Below, in pieces: positions 55,690 to 64,000 of a DNA stretch of 64,000 nt. The translations under genes were made by a program, and so were the position numbers. The notes beneath the pieces are model-generated. The model made no database searches. It was not told the origin of the DNA and saw only the letters and a list, made by a program, of their open reading frames with translations. The stretch comes from Phocaeicola coprophilus (GTDB lineage: Bacteria > Bacteroidota > Bacteroidia > Bacteroidales > Bacteroidaceae), in contig JACJJM010000017.1 in NCBI GenBank assembly GCA_016900015.1, forward strand, positions 1 to 64,000, in the 5' to 3' direction. Numbering within the stretch: the first letter of the stretch is position 1; every line of letters starts with the position of its first letter.

Positions 55690-58600
55690 TCATTTCACGC
55701 GAATCACATCGGCTGCGGAGTGTGCGTTAAGCTCCGGTGCATAAGCCGACTGAATGGTAGCGATGCCCAGGCTATATGTGCCGGCCGCTGTCAGCGTGTA
55801 TTCCATCGTAAACGTATGTACGCCCTTGCGGAGCTGGTCTGCGAAATAACGGACCGATGCATCTTTTATCACACGATAGTAACCTATGCCATCGTCCCAG
55901 CGATAACCGGACAACGCCACTCCTGGTTCCATGCAAGCCGCCGGCTTGTCCTCGACCTGCACAAAGTCCATATCGCGGTCGGCACGAATAATCAGGCGGG
56001 ACAAGACTCTGTCGCCCACGGACAGCACATCTCCCGGTTTCACTTCCTGCCACTCCTCTTTCCCATTGGATAAACGGCGCACCAGCAAATGACGCTCAAT
56101 GGAAAGACCGGAGGACTGGCTGCTCACTTTGTCCAGTTCTTCCAGATATTGCGCATAGACAGCTCCCCATGACAGATGGTCGGCTTGCTGGTCCACAACC
56201 AACTTTTTCGGAGCCTTCTCCCCGTCACGCAAACTGACAGTCTGCTTCACATAGCCCAAGGCTGTAGCTGCCCCCTCGGAAGCGACTTCTTGTTTGTCCA
56301 ATTTCAATGTGGCCGGTTCTGAGGCTGCCAACCATTCGCCACGTCCTTCGAGCAAGGCATAGACAGCATTCACGCTGCCAATCGGCGTACTCCAAGCCTG
56401 CACTTGTTTCTGCCTCAACAGCCACTGCTGGTATTCGCCCACGATGCTGTCGGGCACGCCCAACGCACGACAAGTCTCGATGACCATTGTCTGGGTCGGA
56501 ATACGGTAATCAGCCCAAGAATAGTAGGCTATGTCCGTGTCATAATAACGTCCCATCTCCGGTGTCTGTACAGCGTATTCCAAACATGACTGCAAGAATG
56601 TACGACCTGCATCCTGCCGCCCGGCCTGATTCAATACATAAGCCGAAGCAGCCTTACCAAAAATCGTCAAATCGGAAGAAAGATGTTCCAATCTGTCAAG
56701 ATAGTAATTCACCGCAGCTTGCTTGTCTGCCGGAAGTTCCGTTCCACAAAGAGCCTGAAGATACAAGTAGTGCAATGTCATCTCCGACGGAACCGATTTT
56801 GCTCCGCCGTCCTTTTCAGCTTCTTTCACGCGCTTGTATTCCTCCATCATGTCTTCAGCCAAGTAATCCATTCCACGGCTTACGTACGCTCCGACCTCAG
56901 AGTCAAACTCACCATCGGTCAGATGGTTCAGGCGGAGCAAGGTCTCTACAACAGTCGTCGTCACATAGCGGCTGCCCGACATGCCCGGATACCAACTCCA
57001 GCCACCATCGGGACGTTGCAGTTCAGCCAATTTATTCAGGTAAACGGTCGTACGCGCCTGCAACGTGTTCAGGTCGAAGAGTGTTGCCAGCATGCGCCGC
57101 TGTTCAGCTTCATCATTTGCTTCGTCAAGCCAAGGAGTCTCTTCCAGTACGATGTTCTTCAACTCCGGATTCTTCTGCAACTGACTCCAGAGTGTCTCTG
57201 CATTGCCTCCTTGTGCCTGCCAAGCCCGACAGACTTCTTGGATGCGGGGGTATGCCTTGGCCACCCAACCACCTAAAGACAAGGCGTAGTAAGCAGATGC
57301 CAAAGAAATGGCATCGTCATTCTTAGGTTGCCCCAATGAAGGCAACGCCATCACAGCAAGCCATGCAGGATGGTTGGTGTATTCCACAGTCAGGTGCCGC
57401 TTTGTAGCCGTGCGGCTATTCTTGTTAAAGAGCGTAGTCAAATCAGCCTCATAATGCCCGGCCTTTTTAATGGTAATAGTCTGACTTTCGGTGAGCCATT
57501 CCTTATTGCTCAACACAGGCAGATAGCGTTGCTCGCCATCGGAGAAATTGTCCCCGTCAGCTATGATGCGGCATGCCAGCAGGGCTGTCTCTTCAAACGT
57601 CACTTTAAAGGATGCAACGGTGCTTTCTCCGGCAGCGACCTCGAACGATTGCTTTCGGGCGACATATACTTTTTCGGTCTGCGGGTCGAAGAGTTCCATA
57701 CGCACATGGCCTTTCACCGGCTTGTCCGAACGGTTTTCGATGGAAGCGGAAAGTGTGGCCTCATCGCCCACACGGACAAAGCGCGGAAGCTGCGACTGAA
57801 GCATAAACTCCTTGCTGGCCACGACTTCATCCTCCAACAAACCATAGTACATGTCCCGCGTATGGGCCAAACCCATGAAACGCCATGTGGTCAGGCTTTC
57901 GGGCAGCGTAAAGGCAAGCGTTGCGATACCGGTGGAGTCAGTGCGGATATGAGGATAGAAGAAGGCCGTTTCGGCAAAGTTTGTGCGCATCTCGGCCTGT
58001 GTGCCTCCTTCATTTGTCCCCTCTTGGACTTTCAGCTTCACAGGAGGTCCGCTCAATGTGACCACTTCGTCCAATGCATTGGCAGACTTCATGTCAGCCA
58101 CATCAATGCCGTTGACAGCTCCCGTCAAGGCTTTCCGGGTCGATGGTGCATAGCCCACGACAGATGCCTGCATCACTTCCAATCCCCTGAAGCGCATCAA
58201 CTGTATCCACTCATCAAAGTGCCAACAGATGTTGCGGTATTTCTTGCCAGAAGACAGACTAAAATAACGATTGGCCGGAGATGTCCGCGGATAGAGCAGA
58301 TTTACGTAGGGCAGACGGCTGAAGCCCGGCACGCCTATCGGCCAATAGAGCCTCTGGTACTTGTCGAGCGACTTGTCGTACATCGTGGCCAACAGTTCGG
58401 CATCGGCAGGAGTGCCGTCAGGGAGAGTGACGCGAAGACGCCATTCCTCCCTGTCGCCCGGGCGGAGACGGTCACGGAAGGTCTCCCAGCGAAGTTGCAA
58501 ATCACGTTTCTTTTCGGCAGGGGATATGGTCAAACTCTGTTCATAGACAGAACCTTCTTTCACCACCAAACATTGTACCAACACGCCCTCGGCATACTCC

Positions 58601-61314
58601 GGACGGTTCTCCAAGCGGAGGGTCAGCAACGTATCATTCAATATGAAGTGCTTGCTCTCCAAATGCTTACCGGAGGAGAACACATCATAAAATAGACACA
58701 CATCACTCTCAGCCGTACCTATCTTCAAGGTGACGGGGTTTCCCTCCTCGAAACGATGACTGTCCTGATAGGTCCAAAGAGCTTCCTTGACAGGGATGCG
58801 ATTGTCATTCATGCTGAACAGCGTGAAGTCAGATTGTCCTTCAGACTCCCGTCCTTGGTCGTCGGTGGCCGTCAGGCACATCCGATACCATCCCGAAGGA
58901 AGATCTTTAAGCATTGCAGGGAAGAACTTTCGTCCGGAACGGAAACGGCCCGTGTAAAGCGGCTCGCCCACTTGAATTTTTTGCTTCCCGTCATAGGACA
59001 GAGGGCAGATGGAAAGTTCGACATCCACACCGACCATCCGGCGCTCATTGTTGTAGGCCGTCAGCATGAGAGAGTCCAAACGCTCCTTTATATATAAGGT
59101 ATTACTCGTATGCCCCAAGTCAAGCGACTTGCTACCGGCCGACACCGTGTGGAACGCTTCCTGGGTCTCGCCTGCAGGACTCGTCACGGAAACGGCCACG
59201 ACAAAGCTCTGCCAAGCATACTCATCATCGGAAGAAACATTGGAAACCAAGCGGAAAGGTACTTGGAAATGTCCCTCGGCATCAACCGTAGTCTTTCCCG
59301 CAGCTACGGTCAACTCAGGCTGTTGCCCGCGCACCACCATCCAGCGGCGAGCACGTGTCACAGTGTATTGCACCTCACCTCCGGCCACGGGTGTACCTGT
59401 ATAATTCAAGGCCGTACCTTCCAACGTCACACTGTCACCCAAGGCATAGGCCACTTCCAATGGCTTCAACTCCACTTCAAACACAGGACGCTTATATTCC
59501 TCTACACGGCATGTTGTCGAAGCATCGTTACAGGAAATGTCCACCGTACCCGGCATGCAATTCTCCGGCAACGCAACTTGAGTACTGAACGAACCCATCT
59601 CATTGGTCGTCACTGTCAACTCTGCTAACGTATTGTCATTGGCATCCGTTACTTCCAGTTCTATCTTCCGCCCTTCACAGACTTGGAATTTCTCCTTGTC
59701 ACCGGAAAACGTCAAGCCGCTGATTTGTATAGCCTGACCGGGACGATAGACTGCACGGTCTGTATACAGATAAGTGGTATAGTCCACATCATCGGACGTG
59801 GAAACACGAGCAGTATAATTATAATCATAACAACGCAAAGTGTCCGTGCGGCCATAATTCGACTTGGCGGCACATAAATAGCAGTCATAACTGTCAACAT
59901 GGAAGAACACATCGCCACTACGTCCGCTCCGTGCTTTCCCAAGTGACACGTAAACGGGTTTACGGTCACTACGATCTTGCTTCATCCATTCCACTTCGGC
60001 TCCTTCCACAGGATGGCCAGTGAGATTGTCAAGCACAAGCACCTGCCAACGTCCGTCGGGCAAACGACGAGCCACGGGACGCAAATAACAATGGTTCAGC
60101 TCCAGTTTGCGGGTCTCTTTGCCAGCCTGCATCTCCACCACATAACGCCCCGCACGAGGCAATGGATTCAGAGACAGCACGGTGTCAGCCACTTCATAAG
60201 GCACATCTGTCGGGAGTCTGAAGGTCTTCGTCTCCAAGACCTTGCCGGATAGGCTTTCTTTCACTTGCACACGCACTGTCGGCACAGAACGATGCGTCAC
60301 CCGCAGTTCTAACGGACGACCTTGCAGCAGCATCCCTTTCAAGGAGAACGACAGCTGAGGCGATGTCAGCACGTCCAGCCGCATACGGAAGTAATCGGCA
60401 AACTTGTAACGGGGATACTTGGTCAACGCTTCCCGGCAAAGGGCATACTGCACGGAGTCGTTGCTCTCCATGTCGGCCCACTCCTGATAGATGTAAGGAG
60501 CCATTGACGCATGGGAAGCCAACAGTTTCTTAATGCTGTCCGTGTAAGCCTCGCGGTTACGCCACAAAGGATTGCCTTCCGGAGAATTGCGTTCATTCAA
60601 AAAACGAAGTCGAGCCAACTGCATCATACACGCAGCATCACTACGGTGCAACTTTTGATAACAGTCCACCGCACGGGCATACGTGTCGGACATGTAACTG
60701 AAATCATCCGTGCCCGTGCACCGGCCGGCCACCTCGCGCACGATGAGCGATAACAAGTCGTGCCCATACAAGGCACTCTCCTCGCCCTTCTCGACCAGCA
60801 CGGCATAATCGCCGACTTCCGAACCAGCCAGCAACGACATGTCTGCCAATGCTTCGGTATAGGCCACGCGGCATGCCTTGTCAAAATCCGTATGTGTCCA
60901 CTTCGACAAATCGTCCGACAAAGGAGCATCAGCCGTTTCTACATACGGTGCCCGACGTCCCAGTTCGTCATACGCATTGCCCAGCACCATGCGCAGCAGC
61001 GAACGGCGAACGGGGTTCTTCTCACGTTGTCCCCAAGTATCCAACCGAGACACATCGACATACGCACTATCGGGACTAATGGCACGGCGTGCCTGCATGC
61101 GGGTGAGGTAGGCTTTCAGCATTTGAGAAAAATTACCCTCGCGCTCAGCCCGGACATAAATTTTGTCTACTGCCCGAATGACGGACGCCGGCAACGCATC
61201 CTTCTGCAAACGCTCCACTTCCTTCCATTGCGCCTCATAGCTCTGGGCCATGAAAGGAAGCGACTGGAAGAAAACAGCGAGCAAAGACAGACTTTTTAAT
61301 AACACTCTTTTCAT
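55690..61314 (-). CDS. Very large alpha-2-macroglobulin family protein
   Basis: A 1874-residue exported protein (signal peptide MKRVLLKSLSLLAVFFQSLPFMAQ). After a helical, TPR-like N-terminal region (about 30-290) come macroglobulin domains, including MG2 (YLYTDRAVYRPGQAIQISGLTF, about 520), the alpha-2-macroglobulin domain (ETAFFYPHIRTDSTGIATLAFTLPESLTTWRFMGLAHTRD, about 1120-1160) and the helical TED domain (about 1330-1600). The thioester motif CxEQ expected at the start of the TED is absent; that region reads LPSLGQPKNDDAISLASAYYALS. A periplasmic protease trap or structural role is likely, without covalent capture. It is monocistronic and convergent with the esterase gene. Confidence 0.93.
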   Translation of the reverse strand: MKRVLLKSLSLLAVFFQSLPFMAQSYEAQWKEVERLQKDALPASVIRAVDKIYVRAEREGNFSQMLKAYLTRMQARRAISPDSAYVDVSRLDTWGQREKNPVRRSLLRMVLGNAYDELGRRAPYVETADAPLSDDLSKWTHTDFDKACRVAYTEALADMSLLAGSEVGDYAVLVEKGEESALYGHDLLSLIVREVAGRCTGTDDFSYMSDTYARAVDCYQKLHRSDAACMMQLARLRFLNERNSPEGNPLWRNREAYTDSIKKLLASHASMAPYIYQEWADMESNDSVQYALCREALTKYPRYKFADYFRMRLDVLTSPQLSFSLKGMLLQGRPLELRVTHRSVPTVRVQVKESLSGKVLETKTFRLPTDVPYEVADTVLSLNPLPRAGRYVVEMQAGKETRKLELNHCYLRPVARRLPDGRWQVLVLDNLTGHPVEGAEVEWMKQDRSDRKPVYVSLGKARSGRSGDVFFHVDSYDCYLCAAKSNYGRTDTLRCYDYNYTARVSTSDDVDYTTYLYTDRAVYRPGQAIQISGLTFSGDKEKFQVCEGRKIELEVTDANDNTLAELTVTTNEMGSFSTQVALPENCMPGTVDISCNDASTTCRVEEYKRPVFEVELKPLEVAYALGDSVTLEGTALNYTGTPVAGGEVQYTVTRARRWMVVRGQQPELTVAAGKTTVDAEGHFQVPFRLVSNVSSDDEYAWQSFVVAVSVTSPAGETQEAFHTVSAGSKSLDLGHTSNTLYIKERLDSLMLTAYNNERRMVGVDVELSICPLSYDGKQKIQVGEPLYTGRFRSGRKFFPAMLKDLPSGWYRMCLTATDDQGRESEGQSDFTLFSMNDNRIPVKEALWTYQDSHRFEEGNPVTLKIGTAESDVCLFYDVFSSGKHLESKHFILNDTLLTLRLENRPEYAEGVLVQCLVVKEGSVYEQSLTISPAEKKRDLQLRWETFRDRLRPGDREEWRLRVTLPDGTPADAELLATMYDKSLDKYQRLYWPIGVPGFSRLPYVNLLYPRTSPANRYFSLSSGKKYRNICWHFDEWIQLMRFRGLEVMQASVVGYAPSTRKALTGAVNGIDVADMKSANALDEVVTLSGPPVKLKVQEGTNEGGTQAEMRTNFAETAFFYPHIRTDSTGIATLAFTLPESLTTWRFMGLAHTRDMYYGLLEDEVVASKEFMLQSQLPRFVRVGDEATLSASIENRSDKPVKGHVRMELFDPQTEKVYVARKQSFEVAAGESTVASFKVTFEETALLACRIIADGDNFSDGEQRYLPVLSNKEWLTESQTITIKKAGHYEADLTTLFNKNSRTATKRHLTVEYTNHPAWLAVMALPSLGQPKNDDAISLASAYYALSLGGWVAKAYPRIQEVCRAWQAQGGNAETLWSQLQKNPELKNIVLEETPWLDEANDEAEQRRMLATLFDLNTLQARTTVYLNKLAELQRPDGGWSWYPGMSGSRYVTTTVVETLLRLNHLTDGEFDSEVGAYVSRGMDYLAEDMMEEYKRVKEAEKDGGAKSVPSEMTLHYLYLQALCGTELPADKQAAVNYYLDRLEHLSSDLTIFGKAASAYVLNQAGRQDAGRTFLQSCLEYAVQTPEMGRYYDTDIAYYSWADYRIPTQTMVIETCRALGVPDSIVGEYQQWLLRQKQVQAWSTPIGSVNAVYALLEGRGEWLAASEPATLKLDKQEVASEGAATALGYVKQTVSLRDGEKAPKKLVVDQQADHLSWGAVYAQYLEELDKVSSQSSGLSIERHLLVRRLSNGKEEWQEVKPGDVLSVGDRVLSRLIIRADRDMDFVQVEDKPAACMEPGVALSGYRWDDGIGYYRVIKDASVRYFADQLRKGVHTFTMEYTLTAAGTYSLGIATIQSAYAPELNAHSAADVIRVK

Positions 61315-61530
61315 AAGGCTTTCTATTTTATAAGTTCAACTTCTTTATCACACAACGAGGCAACCGTTTATTCGTAAACGGACTGATAGCGCCGTCGCTG
61401 CATAAAGGCTTGCAAAAGATAATTAAAAGGGCAATACACGCCAAGCATTTTTTGCTAAATTTGCCCGACCAACCATGGCCCTTTCATTTAAGAGGAGCAA
61501 AACAAGCCTTAAGGGGCGACGACCAAGCCT

Positions 61531-61596
61531 TCCTTTCCGTCCGCGCACGGAGTCCTATCCGTCCCCGCCTACCCTCCTTTCCGTGGTCGGGCGGAG
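61531..61596. repeat. 22-bp array, shared word TCCTTTCC (site D, 3 units)
   Basis: TCCTTTCC, TCCTATCC and TCCTTTCC start at 61531, 61553 and 61575, exactly 22 bp apart, continuing GTCCGCGCACGGAG, GTCCCCGCCTACCC and GTGGTCGGGCGGAG. The second continuation is the inverse of the site A unit, and the third matches site C. It lies between a -7 box TAAATTTG (61456-61463) and dinB, so it would be in the dinB leader. The rest of the 420-bp spacer from 61315 to 61734 shows no gene. Confidence 0.85.
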
Positions 61597-61734
61597 TTAA
61601 GGGGCTGCCAGGCGGGGCAAGACCGGCATCAAACATCCGACCGCAGACGACGTGGAAAGCGCGGATTATCAGTCATCTATCCGCTGTTTGAATGAAAGAG
61701 CCGTGTCGATCACCAAAATCCATCAAAAAAAGGC

Positions 61735-62808
61735 ATGGCGCTACGCAAAATCATACATATCGACATGGATGCCTTTTACGCTTCCGTGGAGCAACGCGAC
61801 AATCCCGCGCTGCGCGGCAAACCCATTGCCGTCGGCCGGGGCGAAGAACGGAGCGTTGTAGCCGCCGCCAGCTACGAGGCACGCAAGTTCGGAGTTCGTT
61901 CGGCGATGGCTTCCACACGTGCCATGAAACTCTGTCCGGAACTTATCTTCGTACCCGGGCGTATGGACGTATATAAACAGGTGTCCATGCAGATACACGA
62001 CATCTTCCACGACTACACCGACCTCATCGAACCGCTCTCCATCGACGAAGCATTCCTCGACGTGACAGAAAACAAGCCCGGCATTGAACTGGCCGTTGAC
62101 ATCGCCCGCGAAATCAAACGACGCATCCGCGAAGAACTGCATCTCGTAGCCTCAGCCGGGGTATCTTATAACAAGTTTCTCGCCAAAGTGGCTTCTGATT
62201 ACCGGAAACCCGACGGCCTGTGTACCATCCACCCGGACCAGGCGCAGGAGTTCATTGACCATCTGCCCGTCGAATCATTTTGGGGAGTGGGTAAAGTGAC
62301 TGCACGCCGCATGCACGAGCTGTTCATCCACACAGGTAAAGACTTGCGTTCATGCCCGCTCGATGTGCTCATCCACAATTTCGGCAAGGCCGGACAACTC
62401 TATTACAATTTTGCACGAGGCATCGACGAGCGCCCCGTGGAAGCAACGCGTATCCGCAAATCCATCGGATGCGAGCATACGCTGGAACGCGACCTTACGG
62501 CACGGACCGCGCTCATCATCGAGCTTTACCACGTGGCGACGGAACTTACGGAACGGCTGAAACGGCACAACTTCCGAGGAAACACGCTGACACTGAAAAT
62601 CAAATTCCACGATTTCACCCAAATCACCCGCAGCCTCAGCACGCCCGAAAGCCTCTTTACGCTGCAAGACATCCTCCCGCGAGCGAAACAGTTACTGACC
62701 GAAGTAGACTATGAGCACCATGCTATCCGCCTCATCGGCTTGTCAGTATCCAACCCGCATGAGGAGAAGAAAGGCGTATGGAAACAGTTGGAACTGCCCT
62801 TCAAGTAA
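61735..62808 (+). CDS. dinB: DNA polymerase IV (Y-family)
   Basis: A 357-residue error-prone translesion polymerase. Seen: the first catalytic motif IIHIDMDAFYASVEQRDNP, VVAAASYEARKFGVRSAM, the second motif LSIDEAFLDVT with catalytic Asp-Glu, the helix-hairpin-helix WGVGKVTARRMHELFI, and the little-finger domain (about 240-345, SIGCEHTLERDLTAR...LTLKIKFHDFTQITRS). It ends in QLELPFK, like a beta-clamp-binding peptide (QLxLPF). No LexA box was recognised upstream. The long leader contains repeat site D. Confidence 0.96.
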   Translation: MALRKIIHIDMDAFYASVEQRDNPALRGKPIAVGRGEERSVVAAASYEARKFGVRSAMASTRAMKLCPELIFVPGRMDVYKQVSMQIHDIFHDYTDLIEPLSIDEAFLDVTENKPGIELAVDIAREIKRRIREELHLVASAGVSYNKFLAKVASDYRKPDGLCTIHPDQAQEFIDHLPVESFWGVGKVTARRMHELFIHTGKDLRSCPLDVLIHNFGKAGQLYYNFARGIDERPVEATRIRKSIGCEHTLERDLTARTALIIELYHVATELTERLKRHNFRGNTLTLKIKFHDFTQITRSLSTPESLFTLQDILPRAKQLLTEVDYEHHAIRLIGLSVSNPHEEKKGVWKQLELPFK

Positions 62809-62904
62809 ACATCTTCCCATCCGCAATACACTTCTCGCACAAGCATCATAGGTAGACAAGGAGAAACTCATGCCTCGCCTGCCCCCAACGACCCCAAAAG
62901 GCAT

Positions 62905-62952
62905 AAAAAAATGCGCCGAAGCCCATCTTCCGATGACTCCGGCGCATTTTTT
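62905..62952. terminator. Bidirectional terminator between dinB and sialidase-like gene
   Basis: ATGCGCCG (62911-62918) pairs with CGGCGCAT (62940-62947), with a run of A on the left and of T on the right. It serves the two convergent genes. Confidence 0.88.
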
Positions 62953-63002
62953 ATCAAGCCAATAGACATACAGCGTGTCTACACAAGTGTCATTCCCAAA
63001 AT

Positions 63003-64000
63003 CTATAACGAAAGCTCCACATACTTGATGCGCTGACGACGCCACGTGTAGGCCACATGGACTTTACCATCCTTGCCTTGGATTACGGCAGGATAGGAAT
63101 ACTGGCTCACAGGACTGTCTTCCAGCGTAATGATATGCTTCCAATGTATTCCATCATCGGAAATGGCTACGCTCAATGGCGTGCGGGCACCTTTCGGCGT
63201 TCCGGGGATAGTCTCAAAATTATTATATACCAACACATGACGACCGTCTTTCAAGGTCACGGCATCAAGTCCGGAATTGTTGTTTTCGATGTCGAGCAGA
63301 GTTACTTTGCTCCATGTATCACCATTGTCACTGCTCCAGCTCGTAGCCACCTTGGCATTGCGTGTGCGGCAGACTACTTGCAGGCGACCATCTTTGTGCC
63401 GCAGGATAGCGGGCTGGATGCAATAGATAGGCTTCGCGCCTTCTCCCTTGATGGCCTCGCCGGCTTCCATGTCGTCCGTATTGGCAGCCCCCTTCTTGCG
63501 GAACTGCGTCGGCACGGAGAGCTCTGCCTCCACAGGGCCTACCTTACGCCACGTGTGGCCATTGTCATCAGAGATTTCAAAGTGTATTTTCCAACCGTTG
63601 CCCTCGGTACTGCTCGGGCAAATGATGCGCCCGTCCACATACTCAGGCTTGTTCTTCGACGGGCCTAAGAATCCATCGGGCATAGCCTCGGGTTTGCTCC
63701 AGCTCTTGCCGCCATCTTTCGAACGAAGAATGTAGGCTTTCCAGTCGGCCACACTCTTACCCACTTTGTAGAACAAAAGAAGTTCCCCTTTCTTACCAGG
63801 AATCTGGAGGAGGACCGGATTCCAGCAAGCCTTGCGCTCAGTGGCACTGATGATGCCATCGGCCACCTGTACAGGAGCTTCCCATTCAGTAGCTCCCTTC
63901 GGTTTACGGCTTACCCAAATGCAGACATCCGGATTACGTTCTTTCGTGCCGCCAAAATAGGTCGCCACAAGGTCTCCTTTCGGTGTTTCAGCTATGCTGA
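63003..64000 (-). CDS. Sialidase-like BNR/Asp-box protein (partial, off right edge)
   Basis: The open frame continues beyond the window, so the N-terminus is missing; 332 codons are visible. The protein is a six-bladed beta-propeller of the sialidase superfamily. Four Asp boxes are seen: RSKDGGKSWS, ISDDNGHTWR, WSSDNGDTWSK and ISDDGIHWK. An early stretch ETPKGDLVATYFGGTKERNPD matches the N-terminal blade of BNR_2-type exo-sialidase-like proteins, and CIQPAILRHKDGRLQVVCRTR is a further blade. True sialidase activity would need the Arg triad, which cannot be verified from this part. Glycan-degrading role likely. Confidence 0.8.
   Translation of the reverse strand, partial: SIAETPKGDLVATYFGGTKERNPDVCIWVSRKPKGATEWEAPVQVADGIISATERKACWNPVLLQIPGKKGELLLFYKVGKSVADWKAYILRSKDGGKSWSKPEAMPDGFLGPSKNKPEYVDGRIICPSSTEGNGWKIHFEISDDNGHTWRKVGPVEAELSVPTQFRKKGAANTDDMEAGEAIKGEGAKPIYCIQPAILRHKDGRLQVVCRTRNAKVATSWSSDNGDTWSKVTLLDIENNNSGLDAVTLKDGRHVLVYNNFETIPGTPKGARTPLSVAISDDGIHWKHIITLEDSPVSQYSYPAVIQGKDGKVHVAYTWRRQRIKYVELSL

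Overview
The window comes from a member of the order Bacteroidales (phylum Bacteroidota), most likely Bacteroidaceae or Prevotellaceae. The evidence is a 286-residue primary sigma factor without region 1.1; more than twenty start regions carrying the Bacteroidota -7 box TAnnTTTG (several with a -33 TTTG about 20 bp upstream); a NigD-like lipoprotein; DUF4468, DUF3822, DUF2027-Smr and OMP_b-brl_3 proteins; Kdo synthesis genes; and a left edge that is the 5' end of a 16S rRNA gene. Housekeeping genes look GC-rich; the 9.4-15.3 kb stretch and the lipoprotein at 33.1-34.0 kb are visibly AT-richer.

Layout. 1-300: rRNA promoter and leader, reading off the left edge. 0.3-9.4 kb: DNA glycosylase, glycosyltransferase, DUF4468 protein, ABC-F ATPase, grpE-dnaJ, RhaM-like protein, LysM glucosaminidase, cytidine deaminase. 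9.4-15.3 kb: an accessory island with a nucleotidyltransferase remnant, a three-gene operon (membrane protein, DEDDh exonuclease, DUF262/DUF1524 GmrSD-like nuclease), a BNR-like repeat gene behind a strongly structured leader RNA, and the C-terminal stub of a MobV-type relaxase. 15.6-28 kb: kdsA-kdsD, rpoD, MATE and MFS transporters, phosphoglucomutase, C69 dipeptidase, alanine dehydrogenase, M23 peptidase. 28-37.7 kb: nadC, metH (no reactivation domain), smpB, Yip1 protein, NigD-like lipoprotein, acetyltransferase, DUF2027-Smr protein, aroB. 37.9-49.9 kb: outer membrane barrel, cardiolipin synthase, rsmD, DUF3822, helicase, DMP19 protein, a secreted clan-CD-like peptidase, a hydrolase broken by one in-frame TGA, DUF486 and a TtcA-like enzyme. 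50-64 kb: TPR/PD40 protein, nfeD-floA, nucleoside phosphorylase, secreted esterase, a very large alpha-2-macroglobulin, dinB, and a sialidase-like gene running off the right edge.

The most unusual feature is not a gene. Nine intergenic regions carry short arrays with a strict 22-bp period (23 bp in one), each built on a small, often palindromic word separated by diverged spacer. Five arrays use a word of their own; four share TCCTTTCC. Unit phase is kept over as many as eleven units although the spacers have diverged. The second candidate for something new is the island: a compact nuclease operon that looks like a defence module, next to a structured RNA plus repeat-protein cassette and a mobilisation-gene stub. 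No tRNA gene or CRISPR array was found.
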